Of a DNA stretch of 64,000 nt, positions 44,177 through 52,647 are shown piece after piece (positions within the stretch are counted from its first letter, which is position 1; every line of letters starts with the position of its first letter). The notes beneath the pieces were generated by a model. That model ran no database searches, was not told the DNA's origin, and worked only from the letters and a program-made list of their open reading frames with translations. The stretch lies in assembly GCF_032062175.1 (NCBI RefSeq), contig NZ_DAMBQK010000003.1, positions 124,001-188,000 of the forward strand, written 5' to 3'. The DNA comes from Atlantibacter sp032062175 (GTDB lineage: Bacteria; Pseudomonadota; Gammaproteobacteria; Enterobacterales; Enterobacteriaceae). The position numbers and the translations under genes are program-made.

Positions 44177-44524
44177 TTATCGTGGTACCTGCTCAAATGT
44201 GGCCGTCAGTTCATAGAGCGGCCCGGTCTTTGTCATATTCCAGGAGCGACAGACGAACAGCGCCTGTACCCCCGTATCCGATGGTGTCCAGTAGAAAGAC
44301 TCCACCGCCATGCGTGCTGTCAGAAAAGCCTCGGCCTGCTTCGCCGGGTTTACGCGGCATGAGCCATTAACGCCGCGAAACGTCAGCGAGTATTTAGCCA
44401 TCAGCGGGTTAATGCCTTTCTTCTGGCGCTGCTCGTATCCATCTCCGAGTTTCACGACGGCCACGTTTGGGGTGCGTTCGGCGCTGTAGCCGCGCTGAGG
44501 TTTCCAGGTGAAGATTTCAGGCAT
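44177..44524 (-). CDS. Minor tail protein, lambda gpM family
   Basis: 115 residues, recognised by the family pattern: start MPEIFTWKP, VKLGDGYEQR, then YSLTFRG and the final ELTATFEQVPR. Part of the tail tip that connects the tape measure to the J complex. Its start shares one base with the stop of the tape-measure gene. Confidence 0.9.
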   Translation of the reverse strand: MPEIFTWKPQRGYSAERTPNVAVVKLGDGYEQRQKKGINPLMAKYSLTFRGVNGSCRVNPAKQAEAFLTARMAVESFYWTPSDTGVQALFVCRSWNMTKTGPLYELTATFEQVPR

Positions 44525-47500
44525 TAGCGTTTAGTCCTCGGTTGGATTAAGCCTCCGGGGCGAGACGACTGGTCGCTGATATGATAGAGAGCCACACGCT
44601 TCATCATCCCTTCCATCTGCTTTATAGTGGCATCGTCGATACCGCCGGTAGTGTTGATTTCAAATGTGATGTGCTGAACAACACCACCTCCGCCTGCTTT
44701 ATCTGCTGGAATGATCTTCCCTGACTTGTTCGGCATGAATATTTGCTGGCCACCAGCCGTCTGGAACACTTCAGAGCGCCCATCCTCGTTAATGCGGTAG
44801 GCATTGCCAGCAGACACTGTGCCACCGTAACGGCGACCACCGCTCATGGTCGTGCTAGCGATATTGGAGAGAAGTGAGGCTCCAGCCGAAGCGATGGCTG
44901 CATAGTTCGCAAGTTTTTGCGCAGGGGTAAGTGCTGTTGGATCTGCCATGGCCTGCATAATTGCGGTGTTTAGGCTTAACGTTGACTGTGCAACGGCAAA
45001 TGCTTTTGCCGCAGCAAACATAGCGATGTAAGAACTGCTACTCCTCCCGGATGCGTTTTGGATCATGGCAGAAAGGCTTTCGAAACCCTGGGAAGCTGAG
45101 CCTAATATCGCGCCTATCGCAGCAGCCTGAGCATTGGCTTCCTCGATAGCAATCTTCCGTCGTGCATTAGATGCTTGTTCCTGGATTGCGGTTTTAGCAT
45201 CTTCATAAATTTGCACATTTTGAACATCGATTGCCCTATATTTAGCGAGCGCTGCCAGCTTTTGTTGCTCTTGCAGGTTGATTTGCGCAACCGGATCTAA
45301 TGCTGCACCTGTAACGGCATCAGGCATTACTTTTGCGGCTGCGATTTCCTGCTCAGCGAATTTCCTCCCCTGCTCAGCCTGCTGTCGCTGTTTAACAGCG
45401 TTTGCAGCATCCCATTCAGCTGCTGCATATCTTCTAATTTCGGCAATTTGTGTGGTGGTGGCGCTTTTATTGAGTGACTGCTCCGCTCTCAGCATGGCTT
45501 GTTCGCGTGATAAATCCTGAGTGGCTCCAGAAGCAGATTCAGCCCGCTGCTTATAGTCGGCAATTTTTTGCGCGTTTGCCTCCATTTGAGAGCTGGCGTT
45601 TTTACCCTGCTGCTCGCTCTTCTGTTGTGCCTGCCGCCTTTTATCTTCAGCTTTTTGAAGATCATAATTCTCTGCTGCCAAGCGTTCAGCAGCTTCTATT
45701 TGGTTACGATTACCCGTGACTTTAGATGTAGTCATCCGTGCTTTCGTAATAGCTCGCTGACGCTCATCCTGTATTTTCAGGAGCTCGTTTTGCTCTTCCA
45801 GATTAAGAATTATTTTATCGCCGTCGTCAGTCGGTGGCGATATTTGCAAGGATTTAGGGTTAAAGTTCTTTCCAGCCTGATTGGCTCTATTTATTTCATC
45901 AGCGGTCTTGCCAAAAGCCCGGGCGACAGCCCCTTGGACTTGTTCAAGAACGGAGCCTTTATCAATAAGCTGCTGATGAATGCCCATAGATGTGAGCATG
46001 TTATTATTAAGCGTAGACTCCATACCATTGCGCGCTAAAGTTGTGCGGGTTAGCTTTTCCTGAATATCTGCGCGATCACGTTCCTTCTGATTGATCTGGT
46101 CAGTTAACTTTGCGGCATTTTGAAGCAACCCATTCCCTTGCTCGGCGGTTGTACCAAATTGCTTCCCTTTAGCAATATAATCATCACGTTTATCAGTAAG
46201 CTCTTTTATTTCATCAGTTAAATCAGACACAGCTTCCTGCTGACCTTTTATAGCCGTATTCGCATCTGCTATTGCTCCACGCAACTGGGTGTTGCTCATA
46301 GTCGTCATTGCGCCGTTAAGCTTATCGAGACCATCAGCGAATGCTACCGCCTCTTCCCTAGCCTGTTTTGCACTTTGCCACCAGTAAAGTAATGCCCCGG
46401 CTGCAATCATCGCGACACCCGCAGGTCCACCAAAAAATGAAAGCGCTCCACGCATCAGCCCCATTCCAACCGATGCTGCACTTGCAGCGGCAGAGGCTCT
46501 TGCCGTAGCTGCAGCTTGTGCCGTCTCTGCTTCTGTTAATGCGATAGATGCTGCAGTCGCTCTGGTTTTTGCAGCGATAAGATTATCGAGAGCCAGCATT
46601 TCCGCTGCGCTTCCTCGCGCTACGTTATATTCCGCTTGGGCTAAATTTAGTGCTGAAATTGCGGCTTCTTTATCTGCTAACGTTCTGCGCTGCGTGGCAT
46701 TAGCTGAAAAGAGAGCGGACTGAGCAGCCTGGTTTTCGGCGGTAATCAGTTGGCGGTTTGCAGCGATGTGTTGAACTTTACTGGCTACACCCGCTTTTAA
46801 GGCACCAGCATATCGTCCAGCCAGAACAAGCGCGAAAGCCTTTGCGGCAATAGTTGCTGTATCAATAAAGCCAGCCATTTCTTCGGAATCTCGTCCGAAC
46901 TCCAGAATAGTATCGGCAGTGGCAATCAATCCATTGGTGAAGGTTTGAAGTGCGCCCGTCTGACCTTCGATTGCGACAAGCACTTCAGTAAAAGCTGTCT
47001 TCATCCTCACGCCAGCATCAGTGAGGTTGTTCGACATCCCCGCCGCAGCTGCGGCATTCTCATCAAGAGACTGACGTAAACCTTCGCTAAGTTCTAAAGC
47101 TGTCAACTTGCCAGCGGCACCCAATGCGCGCACTTCAGCGGCCGTTTTTCCGCTGGCGCTCGCAATATCGTTTATTACGGTTGGGATGGCTGTGGTGATA
47201 GATTCCCATTGATCGGCTGATACCTTACCGGTATTTATCGCCTTTGTGAAAGCACTGATAGCTGACTCGGCCCGGTCCGCGCTGGCGGCGTTCTTAACGA
47301 ATGCATAAGACATCGAGTCCTGAACATCAATTGCCTGATCGGTTGCGTACCCCATGCTACGCAGGCCATCGGCGCTACGGATATAAAGCTCCTGCGCTTC
47401 AGAAAGTGATCGATAGGTGCCATTTGCAGTACTAAGCAAACGCTTTTGAACATGCTCGAATTCTTCCTGGCTCGATGTTGCCATCTGAACCCGCTCGGCC

Positions 47501-47745
47501 ATCTCCTGATAGCTCTGAACCATCTTTGCCATTTCCCGTAGAGCACCAGCGGCAAAAATGAGTTTAATCGTAGACGCAAGTTTTGAGAGCGTCGTATTCA
47601 GGTTATCGGCTGATTCGTCAGTATCATCAAAATTACTCTGGAGATCGTTGGTCATATCGACGACATTGCGACTGGCAGTAAGAAGCTGTGCAGTATCAGC
47701 GCGGATGATATAAACAATCTCACCAACGTTTTCGGACATTTTCAA
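44524..47745 (-). CDS. Tape measure protein
   Basis: 1073 residues. Determines tail length and is ejected during infection. N-terminal TP901-like region, a hydrophobic stretch in the middle (GMGLMRGALSFFGGPAGVAMIAAGALLYWW, interrupted as read, about 430-460), and long alanine/glutamine-rich coiled coils on both sides. The C-terminal 100 residues contain RRYGGTVSAGNAYRINEDG, a signature of lambda-type tape measures. Roughly 1070 residues predict a tail near 150 nm by the usual rule of about 0.15 nm per residue. Confidence 0.93.
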   Translation of the reverse strand: MKMSENVGEIVYIIRADTAQLLTASRNVVDMTNDLQSNFDDTDESADNLNTTLSKLASTIKLIFAAGALREMAKMVQSYQEMAERVQMATSSQEEFEHVQKRLLSTANGTYRSLSEAQELYIRSADGLRSMGYATDQAIDVQDSMSYAFVKNAASADRAESAISAFTKAINTGKVSADQWESITTAIPTVINDIASASGKTAAEVRALGAAGKLTALELSEGLRQSLDENAAAAAGMSNNLTDAGVRMKTAFTEVLVAIEGQTGALQTFTNGLIATADTILEFGRDSEEMAGFIDTATIAAKAFALVLAGRYAGALKAGVASKVQHIAANRQLITAENQAAQSALFSANATQRRTLADKEAAISALNLAQAEYNVARGSAAEMLALDNLIAAKTRATAASIALTEAETAQAAATARASAAASAASVGMGLMRGALSFFGGPAGVAMIAAGALLYWWQSAKQAREEAVAFADGLDKLNGAMTTMSNTQLRGAIADANTAIKGQQEAVSDLTDEIKELTDKRDDYIAKGKQFGTTAEQGNGLLQNAAKLTDQINQKERDRADIQEKLTRTTLARNGMESTLNNNMLTSMGIHQQLIDKGSVLEQVQGAVARAFGKTADEINRANQAGKNFNPKSLQISPPTDDGDKIILNLEEQNELLKIQDERQRAITKARMTTSKVTGNRNQIEAAERLAAENYDLQKAEDKRRQAQQKSEQQGKNASSQMEANAQKIADYKQRAESASGATQDLSREQAMLRAEQSLNKSATTTQIAEIRRYAAAEWDAANAVKQRQQAEQGRKFAEQEIAAAKVMPDAVTGAALDPVAQINLQEQQKLAALAKYRAIDVQNVQIYEDAKTAIQEQASNARRKIAIEEANAQAAAIGAILGSASQGFESLSAMIQNASGRSSSSYIAMFAAAKAFAVAQSTLSLNTAIMQAMADPTALTPAQKLANYAAIASAGASLLSNIASTTMSGGRRYGGTVSAGNAYRINEDGRSEVFQTAGGQQIFMPNKSGKIIPADKAGGGGVVQHITFEINTTGGIDDATIKQMEGMMKRVALYHISDQSSRPGGLIQPRTKR

Positions 47746-47808
47746 TTTCTCCAGGTAATAAAAAACCCGCTTTTAAGCGGGCTTGAATGAGGTTTTCTGT
47801 TAAACACT

Positions 47809-48123
47809 TCAAAGATTTTGTATAGCGTTCGTAGTCATAGATTGTTGTGACTGCTGAATTATGCTGTCACTGGTTTTCATTTTTACTCGTGCATCCTGCT
47901 GACCTGTTTGAATATAGGTATCGCAGTCTGCTTTACTTATATTAAGCTCGCCGCGGCGAGCAAACTCCGATTGTATTCTCGGCATAATTTCAGTATTTCC
48001 GTAGCCTATTGCCTGCCCTTTGAGCGTACAAAGCCCTATATCGTCATATGATGCCAAAGGACGTTCTTGAGCACATCCCAGTAGAAAGAGAGAGAGCACA
48101 CCTGCAAACAAAAATTTCTTCAC
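47809..48123 (-). CDS. Putative phage lipoprotein
   Basis: 104 residues. Signal peptide with lipobox LFLLGC and acylation at Cys17. The mature part is soluble with two further cysteines and a Gln/Ser-rich C-terminus. It sits just upstream of the tape measure on the late strand. Phage lipoproteins in such positions often block superinfection by masking a receptor, but no family is recognised, so this is an inference. Confidence 0.65.
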   Translation of the reverse strand: MKKFLFAGVLSLFLLGCAQERPLASYDDIGLCTLKGQAIGYGNTEIMPRIQSEFARRGELNISKADCDTYIQTGQQDARVKMKTSDSIIQQSQQSMTTNAIQNL

Positions 48124-48303
48124 GTCCTTATCCCCATCATCAAAAGGTAGTCTCTAATGCTAACAGCGGAGGACGTCAGAGCAACGGGCAGGAATGATTT
48201 TTTGATCTCAGTAACATGAAATCCCCACACTGTTCAGGCATCAGGATTCCATCAGTGATGAACCCAGGATAGTCTTCAGAAACACACGACTGGAGACACA
48301 ACC

Positions 48304-48861
48304 ATGGAAAGAGCCAAGATAAACGATCACTTCACACGCTTCCCGTATCGGAAAGAAATTCGTGACGACGGAAGTATCAACAATGGAGGTATTGATCTGA
48401 TAGCGGAGCCTGAACGCATAGTGGAAATTCACGAGATAAAAGACTGGCCATGGCTACAGCGCCTTGTTGAAGATGTAAACCTTAAGGCGGGCCACTTCAT
48501 GACTTTTGGGTGCGATTTCGGTTTAGATGACAATTATTATGCTGGATTTATCGAGTTTTCTTTTCGCCCATCAATGAGGCAGCCCACTACAGAAGATCTG
48601 CGCATCCTTGACGAGCACTTTTACAAATGGATTAGTGGCTTATACTCGGATGATAAGTCGGAACCAAGCGCGATTGATTATTGCCGGGGGAGTTTGTCCT
48701 GGGAATACACCCCGCTTGAATATCACGGAACCTATGAGAAAGTCTCTGTCTGGTTTCGAGCGACAGTTCCCGAAGGCGCTGAGTGGCTAATAAACCACCT
48801 GCGTCATTTTCTTGTAGAGATTTATCCATCATTACCTCATGTACACGGGCAAAACAGCTAA
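48304..48861 (+). CDS. Unrecognised 185-residue cargo protein, opposite strand
   Basis: ATG at 48304 follows ACTGGAGACACAACC, with GGAG about nine bases upstream. Soluble, acidic, rich in aromatic residues (WPWLQRL, FIEFSFRP, FYKWISGLY); it looks like a mixed alpha/beta immunity-type protein, but no family is recognised. It is opposite to the tail genes and lies between the tape measure and the chaperone-like genes. Probably a lysogen-expressed cargo gene. Confidence 0.65.
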   Translation: MERAKINDHFTRFPYRKEIRDDGSINNGGIDLIAEPERIVEIHEIKDWPWLQRLVEDVNLKAGHFMTFGCDFGLDDNYYAGFIEFSFRPSMRQPTTEDLRILDEHFYKWISGLYSDDKSEPSAIDYCRGSLSWEYTPLEYHGTYEKVSVWFRATVPEGAEWLINHLRHFLVEIYPSLPHVHGQNS

Positions 48862-48904
48862 ATAAAAAAATATGCATAGCGGTGACTGGTTTTCAAATCA
48901 GTAC

Positions 48905-49072
48905 TTATTGATCTGAGTAAAGGGTAAGAAATACATCGCGGATGGTTTCGGCAATCTCAATTGCCTTAGCCATCCCCTCCTTATTCTCATAACACCCATT
49001 CTCACGGATGGCTATTGCAAGCGCATCCGCTGCAGCGTTTTGTACTGATTCTGGTAATTCATACATTTTCAT
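48905..49072 (-). CDS. Small helical tail-region protein
   Basis: 55 residues from the ATG at 49072, with AGAGGA seven bases upstream. All helical, acidic, starting MKMYELPESVQNAAADALA. It lies 14 bases after the stop of the upstream gene, between that gene and the tape measure, where lambda-like phages place the second tail-assembly chaperone. There is no overlap for a G/GT-type frameshift. Confidence 0.55.
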   Translation of the reverse strand: MKMYELPESVQNAAADALAIAIRENGCYENKEGMAKAIEIAETIRDVFLTLYSDQ

Positions 49073-49086
49073 TAAATTTTCCTCTG

Positions 49087-49740
49087 TTAATGCAGCCCGT
49101 TGCGCTGCGCATCGAGTGCGAACATCTTCTCTGCCCAGTCCATAGCCTCATCGTAATGCTGCTCGGTAGGGATTTTTGCGGCTTCCTTCTGCGGATATTT
49201 GGCGCTCATGGCCGCCCTGAAGCTGGTCATGGTCATGTTCCAGGCATCGGATTCACTCATGCCCAGGTGTGCCACCGCCAGATAAACGAAAGACCGGGCA
49301 TCGAATTTTCCCGAGTATTCGCCCTCACCTTTGCTGGCGGCTTCCTGCGGCTGGTCGCCCACCACCCCATGGCGAATAAGATGCCGCGCCAGCTGGATAA
49401 TGTGTGATACCGGCAGCAGGCCGGGACGATACGAAAGCTTGCCTTTCGGTGTCACAGAACAGACACCAATAACCTGGCGGAGATCATCATCACTGGCCGC
49501 CTGCACCACCTTCGCTGCGGTAGCAACCATGTCAGCAAAACAGCGCGCCTGGATGCTGCGCATCACTTCAACATCGCTGATCCGGTGCTCAGGGTAATGT
49601 CCGCCGTGCACCGTCACGAACGCCCCGACAATCTCTTCCGGCGTGCCAATCCGCGACATCGCAAGAAACGAAGGATTGAGGAATATTCTACGGCCACCGA
49701 CGCGGATCTCCGCCTGGCCGATATCGGTAATTGCCTGCAT
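49087..49740 (-). CDS. Probable tail assembly chaperone-like protein
   Basis: 217 residues. Mostly helical with a beta start (RVGGRRIFLNPSFLAMSRIG). The pattern, and its place between the major tail protein and the tape measure, match the DUF6246-type proteins found at this point in related enterobacterial siphophages. The C-terminal half (MSESDAWNMTMTSFRAAMSAKYPQ, as interrupted runs) resembles a chaperone domain that binds the tape measure. Role inferred from position. Confidence 0.6.
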   Translation of the reverse strand: MQAITDIGQAEIRVGGRRIFLNPSFLAMSRIGTPEEIVGAFVTVHGGHYPEHRISDVEVMRSIQARCFADMVATAAKVVQAASDDDLRQVIGVCSVTPKGKLSYRPGLLPVSHIIQLARHLIRHGVVGDQPQEAASKGEGEYSGKFDARSFVYLAVAHLGMSESDAWNMTMTSFRAAMSAKYPQKEAAKIPTEQHYDEAMDWAEKMFALDAQRNGLH

Positions 49741-49771
49741 AAAACCTCAAAGGGGCTTTCGCCCCTGTCAG

Positions 49772-50506
49772 TTAAGACGCGTTGACCACAACCGTTGCCG
49801 GGCTCGTGGTGACGGTACCGGCGGTGGGCGATGAAATCTGGCAGGTGTAAGAGCCGGCATCCCCCGCAACTGCGCTGGCTTTGGTGTAGGTAGCAGCCGT
49901 GGCGCCGCTGATATCCGTGCCGTTCTTCTTCCACTGATACGTCAGCGCTGAACCATCCGTCACGGTCGCCGCTGTGGTAAGCGTCAGCGTGCTGCCGGTG
50001 GTGATGGTGCGGTTCTGCGGCTGGGAGGTGATGTTAATGACCGCGCCGACGTCGCGGACATCCACCAGCCCGGCGCTGGAGGCTTCAATCGACCACGTGG
50101 CCACGTCATCATGCGGTGATTCATCCTGCCAGCTCGTTACCAGGAACGGGCCTTCCGTGATATCGAACGGCGAGATGATTTTCAGCCACACGTAAGGCTG
50201 GTTGCTGGTTTCCCCTGGCGGGTTATAAACATGGCGTTTCATTTCCTTCTGGCCGTAGATAGCTTCCTTGCGACTTACGCCGTCGCCGGAGAAGGATACG
50301 TTTTTATACGTGACCAGATTCTCCTGGGTATATGCCGCGCTCTGGTCAGCCGTGGCGTCTGCGGTTTCCCATTCAACGCCGGTTGTTTTGCCACGCATCA
50401 TGCCGAGGCGCTTGTACTGGCTCAGCGTGGGCTGAACCTCCGGGCAACCAATCGCAAAATAAACGACGACGTCGCGCCCCGTGAATGCACCTGATTCACA
50501 AGTCAT
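49772..50506 (-). CDS. Major tail tube protein with C-terminal Ig-like domain
   Basis: 244 residues. The first about 155 residues make the tail-tube beta-fold. The last about 85 form a bacterial Ig-like domain (PQNRTITTGSTLTL, LTYQWKKNGTDI, AGSYTCQIS) that decorates the outside of the tail and may bind host surface carbohydrate. Upstream neighbours are the tail terminator and connector genes, as expected in the head-to-tail order. Confidence 0.85.
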   Translation of the reverse strand: MTCESGAFTGRDVVVYFAIGCPEVQPTLSQYKRLGMMRGKTTGVEWETADATADQSAAYTQENLVTYKNVSFSGDGVSRKEAIYGQKEMKRHVYNPPGETSNQPYVWLKIISPFDITEGPFLVTSWQDESPHDDVATWSIEASSAGLVDVRDVGAVINITSQPQNRTITTGSTLTLTTAATVTDGSALTYQWKKNGTDISGATAATYTKASAVAGDAGSYTCQISSPTAGTVTTSPATVVVNAS

Positions 50507-50521
50507 ATGTGTTACTCCGTA

Positions 50522-50908
50522 TTATCGGGAAATAATGGTCTGGAAGTTAATTTCGAAGGCGCAGCGGCCCTCTTCGGTGCGGAAGGCGGGAACGCCCCCG
50601 ACTGGCTGCATTGAGATGATGCATTCGGTGTGGTGGTCATCGAGCATGGCCTGGCGGATGGCGTCGGCGGTGTTCTCCACCGCATCAACATCAGCGTCGT
50701 TCTGCCCGGTCAGCAGGATGAAGCGGAAGTAGTCACGAGTGATGGCTTCTTCTGCCGCGCCACCGCCCTGTTGCTGGATAACGAGATAGCGATCGTTCTG
50801 TGAATCTTCCACCTCGACCCAGAACCGCTTTTGTACGCGGTAGCCGGTATCAAAACCGTGGCCCTGCAGCCAGGCGCGTAACGCGTCAAAAACCTCGCTT
50901 CGCGTCAT
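50522..50908 (-). CDS. Tail terminator-like protein
   Basis: 128 residues. Starts MTRSEVFDALRAWLQGHGFD, followed by VEVEDSQNDRYLVIQQQGG, which is the pattern of lambda gpU/HK97 gp10-adjacent tail terminators. It caps the tail tube at the head-proximal end. It overlaps the upstream gene by four bases. Confidence 0.7.
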   Translation of the reverse strand: MTRSEVFDALRAWLQGHGFDTGYRVQKRFWVEVEDSQNDRYLVIQQQGGGAAEEAITRDYFRFILLTGQNDADVDAVENTADAIRQAMLDDHHTECIISMQPVGGVPAFRTEEGRCAFEINFQTIISR

Positions 50909-51300
50909 AATTTGTAGCCTCGTTGTATGGTGGCTTTGATGTCGGCTATGCCGTCGCGCTCAAACCCTTTACGCAGGAAATCTGGCTCAGCGTCCGGGTC
51001 CCAGTAATTACCGCTGCCGTCCGGGCGCGGTTTGCCTTTTAACGTGCCACCGGCCGCATTCACCCGCGCGGCATAATTCGCGGTATAGCCCACCCGTCCG
51101 GTCATTCCGCGTGGTTCTGGCTTCAGTTCGCGATACATGCTGTTCACCAGCGTGGAGGTGTGAATCGGGGTTATCTGCGCTGCGTAACCGGAGCCGACGA
51201 TCATGACTTCGGTGATCACCTTTTCTGTCACTGCCCCGGTGATGTTTCCAATCACGTTACCCATGTTTAACTGAACACGTTTGATACCTTTAACGGGCAT
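50905..51300 (-). CDS. HK97 gp10-like/minor tail protein
   Basis: 131 residues. Contains TPIHTSTLVNSMYRELKP and GRVGYTANYAARVNAAGG, the conserved core of gp10-like head-tail/tail completion proteins. Coupled to the tail terminator by a four-base overlap. Role at the head-tail junction inferred from family and position. Confidence 0.75.
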   Translation of the reverse strand: MPVKGIKRVQLNMGNVIGNITGAVTEKVITEVMIVGSGYAAQITPIHTSTLVNSMYRELKPEPRGMTGRVGYTANYAARVNAAGGTLKGKPRPDGSGNYWDPDAEPDFLRKGFERDGIADIKATIQRGYKL

Positions 51301-51320
51301 AGCGTTGTCTCCTGGGGTTA

Positions 51321-51707
51321 TCAGGCGCCGAGGGCGTTACGGTTAGATGTCAGGATTTTGTAGTCGGGCTCCTCGTCGAAAAACGACATATCCCACATCT
51401 TGACCGCCCGGATCACATCACCTTTCGCCTTTACCGGGTCAGACTCAGCGGTTGTGTCACCCACTGCGACATAGTCGTTACGCAGCGGTTTACGGACATC
51501 AGCGCCGTTGTGCTTCAGCTCGGTGGATATAATCAGGTTGGTGGTGAACTCGGTACCGGCATCATCGATCGCCTGTTCCTGGTTTATCTCCCATGTGCAG
51601 TCGATGAGATACGGCGTGCCGGTTAGCCAGGTGCCTTTCCAGTCATCGTACGTACGCGGGTAGATAGTCGCGAGGTTGGTATATACCCAGTTCGCTGTCG
51701 CGCTCAT
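51321..51707 (-). CDS. Head-tail junction protein, unrecognised family
   Basis: 128 residues, beta-rich with a few aromatic clusters (YPRTYDDWKGTWL, CTWEINQEQAIDD). Overlaps the next small gene upstream by four bases and precedes the gp10-like gene by 20 bases, so it belongs to the connector cassette. No specific family recognised. Confidence 0.55.
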   Translation of the reverse strand: MSATANWVYTNLATIYPRTYDDWKGTWLTGTPYLIDCTWEINQEQAIDDAGTEFTTNLIISTELKHNGADVRKPLRNDYVAVGDTTAESDPVKAKGDVIRAVKMWDMSFFDEEPDYKILTSNRNALGA

Positions 51708-51877
51708 GGCTCCTCCCAGCGGATCACTTCAGGCTTCCCGGCTGCAACCTCACGGCAAAAGATGAACCATTCACCGTTACCTTTGATGTAGCCGGTGGCC
51801 TTCCTGCCGCTGTCTGTCATCACCCAGACCTTAACGAACGGCTCCGGAAGTCGCTGCTTTACCGATACCCAGGCCAT
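51704..51877 (-). CDS. Small DUF551-like protein
   Basis: 57 residues from the ATG at 51877, chosen because MAWVSVKQRLPEP is the usual beginning; it shares one base with the stop of the previous gene. The W-x-S-V-K-x-R-L-P-E motif followed by VWVMTDSG and a C-terminal IRWEEP is the DUF551 pattern, common in phages, usually in the early region. Its presence inside the connector cassette is somewhat unusual. Function unknown. Confidence 0.6.
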   Translation of the reverse strand: MAWVSVKQRLPEPFVKVWVMTDSGRKATGYIKGNGEWFIFCREVAAGKPEVIRWEEP

Positions 51878-52281
51878 TACCGGCCCCCGTTGCACATGCA
51901 ACCGCCCTTACCAACCCAAATCCCCGCAAATGCTGGCGCAGCAGTCGGATCGGGTGGAATAAGCGCCGTCGCGCAACCGTGTTTGTCCAGCCCACGCAGC
52001 AGGCTCAGCGCCCCTTTCCAGCGGTCAGAAAACGACTGATACCGGAATGAACGCGAAGCGCCGTTAGGCGCGGTCTGGCTGGAGAGGTATTTATCGCCCT
52101 GCCCGAGCCCCATCAGCGCCAGCAGGTAAAGCTGGATAAGCAGCGCTGTTGATGCCGGATAATGAAGTGTCAGGCATTCCTCTAGACCGTTGACCTGGTC
52201 AATCAGCGCCGCCAGCACGAAGTCGGGTAAAGCGATGCCCTGCCCGTTCAGGTACTGCTGCGCCTGTTCCTGTGAGACCAT
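51877..52281 (-). CDS. Head-tail connector-like protein
   Basis: 134 residues. Helical N-terminal 60 residues (FVLAALIDQVNGLEECLTLHYP) typical of gp6-type connector adaptors, and a Cys-containing C-terminal tail (GKGGCMCNGGR). A hairpin-rich gap of 63 bases with two GC stems lies downstream of the capsid-proximal gene before it. Role inferred from position. Confidence 0.55.
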   Translation of the reverse strand: MVSQEQAQQYLNGQGIALPDFVLAALIDQVNGLEECLTLHYPASTALLIQLYLLALMGLGQGDKYLSSQTAPNGASRSFRYQSFSDRWKGALSLLRGLDKHGCATALIPPDPTAAPAFAGIWVGKGGCMCNGGR

Positions 52282-52344
52282 GACAGACTCCTGAAATAAA
52301 ACGCCCCGCCGGAACGGGGCATAAAAAAACCGCTTTCGCGGCGG

Positions 52345-52638
52345 TTATTCAGCAGGGAACAGGTTTTCAAGCTCGCCAGGTGGCAGCAGCTCAGAAAGCT
52401 TTTCCGCACCCAGGTTGCCTTTGAACTCGATCCCCAGTTCTTTCAGACGTTCAGCAATGATTTCTTTTCGGGATTTCACATCAGTGCCCGCGCCCGGTGT
52501 TGCCGGGGTAATTTCACCACCCGCTTCCCCCTGCATCAGGCGAAGATGAGATTCCAGCGCCGGATGAACTTTATCCAGAACCAGCACATCCCCAACCTTA
52601 ACGCCATGCCAGCCACGTACGACTTCAAACTTCGGCAT
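52345..52638 (-). CDS. Small head protein with C-terminal HeH/LEM-like motif
   Basis: 97 residues. A short beta-rich N-terminus (RGWHGVKVGDVLVLD) and a C-terminal 35-residue helix-extended-loop-helix (RKEIIAERLKELGIEF, then GAEKLSELLP). HeH/LEM motifs of this kind occur in phage head or terminator proteins and may contact DNA or protein. It lies nine bases after the major capsid gene. Confidence 0.6.
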   Translation of the reverse strand: MPKFEVVRGWHGVKVGDVLVLDKVHPALESHLRLMQGEAGGEITPATPGAGTDVKSRKEIIAERLKELGIEFKGNLGAEKLSELLPPGELENLFPAE

Positions 52639-52647
52639 AAATTCTCC

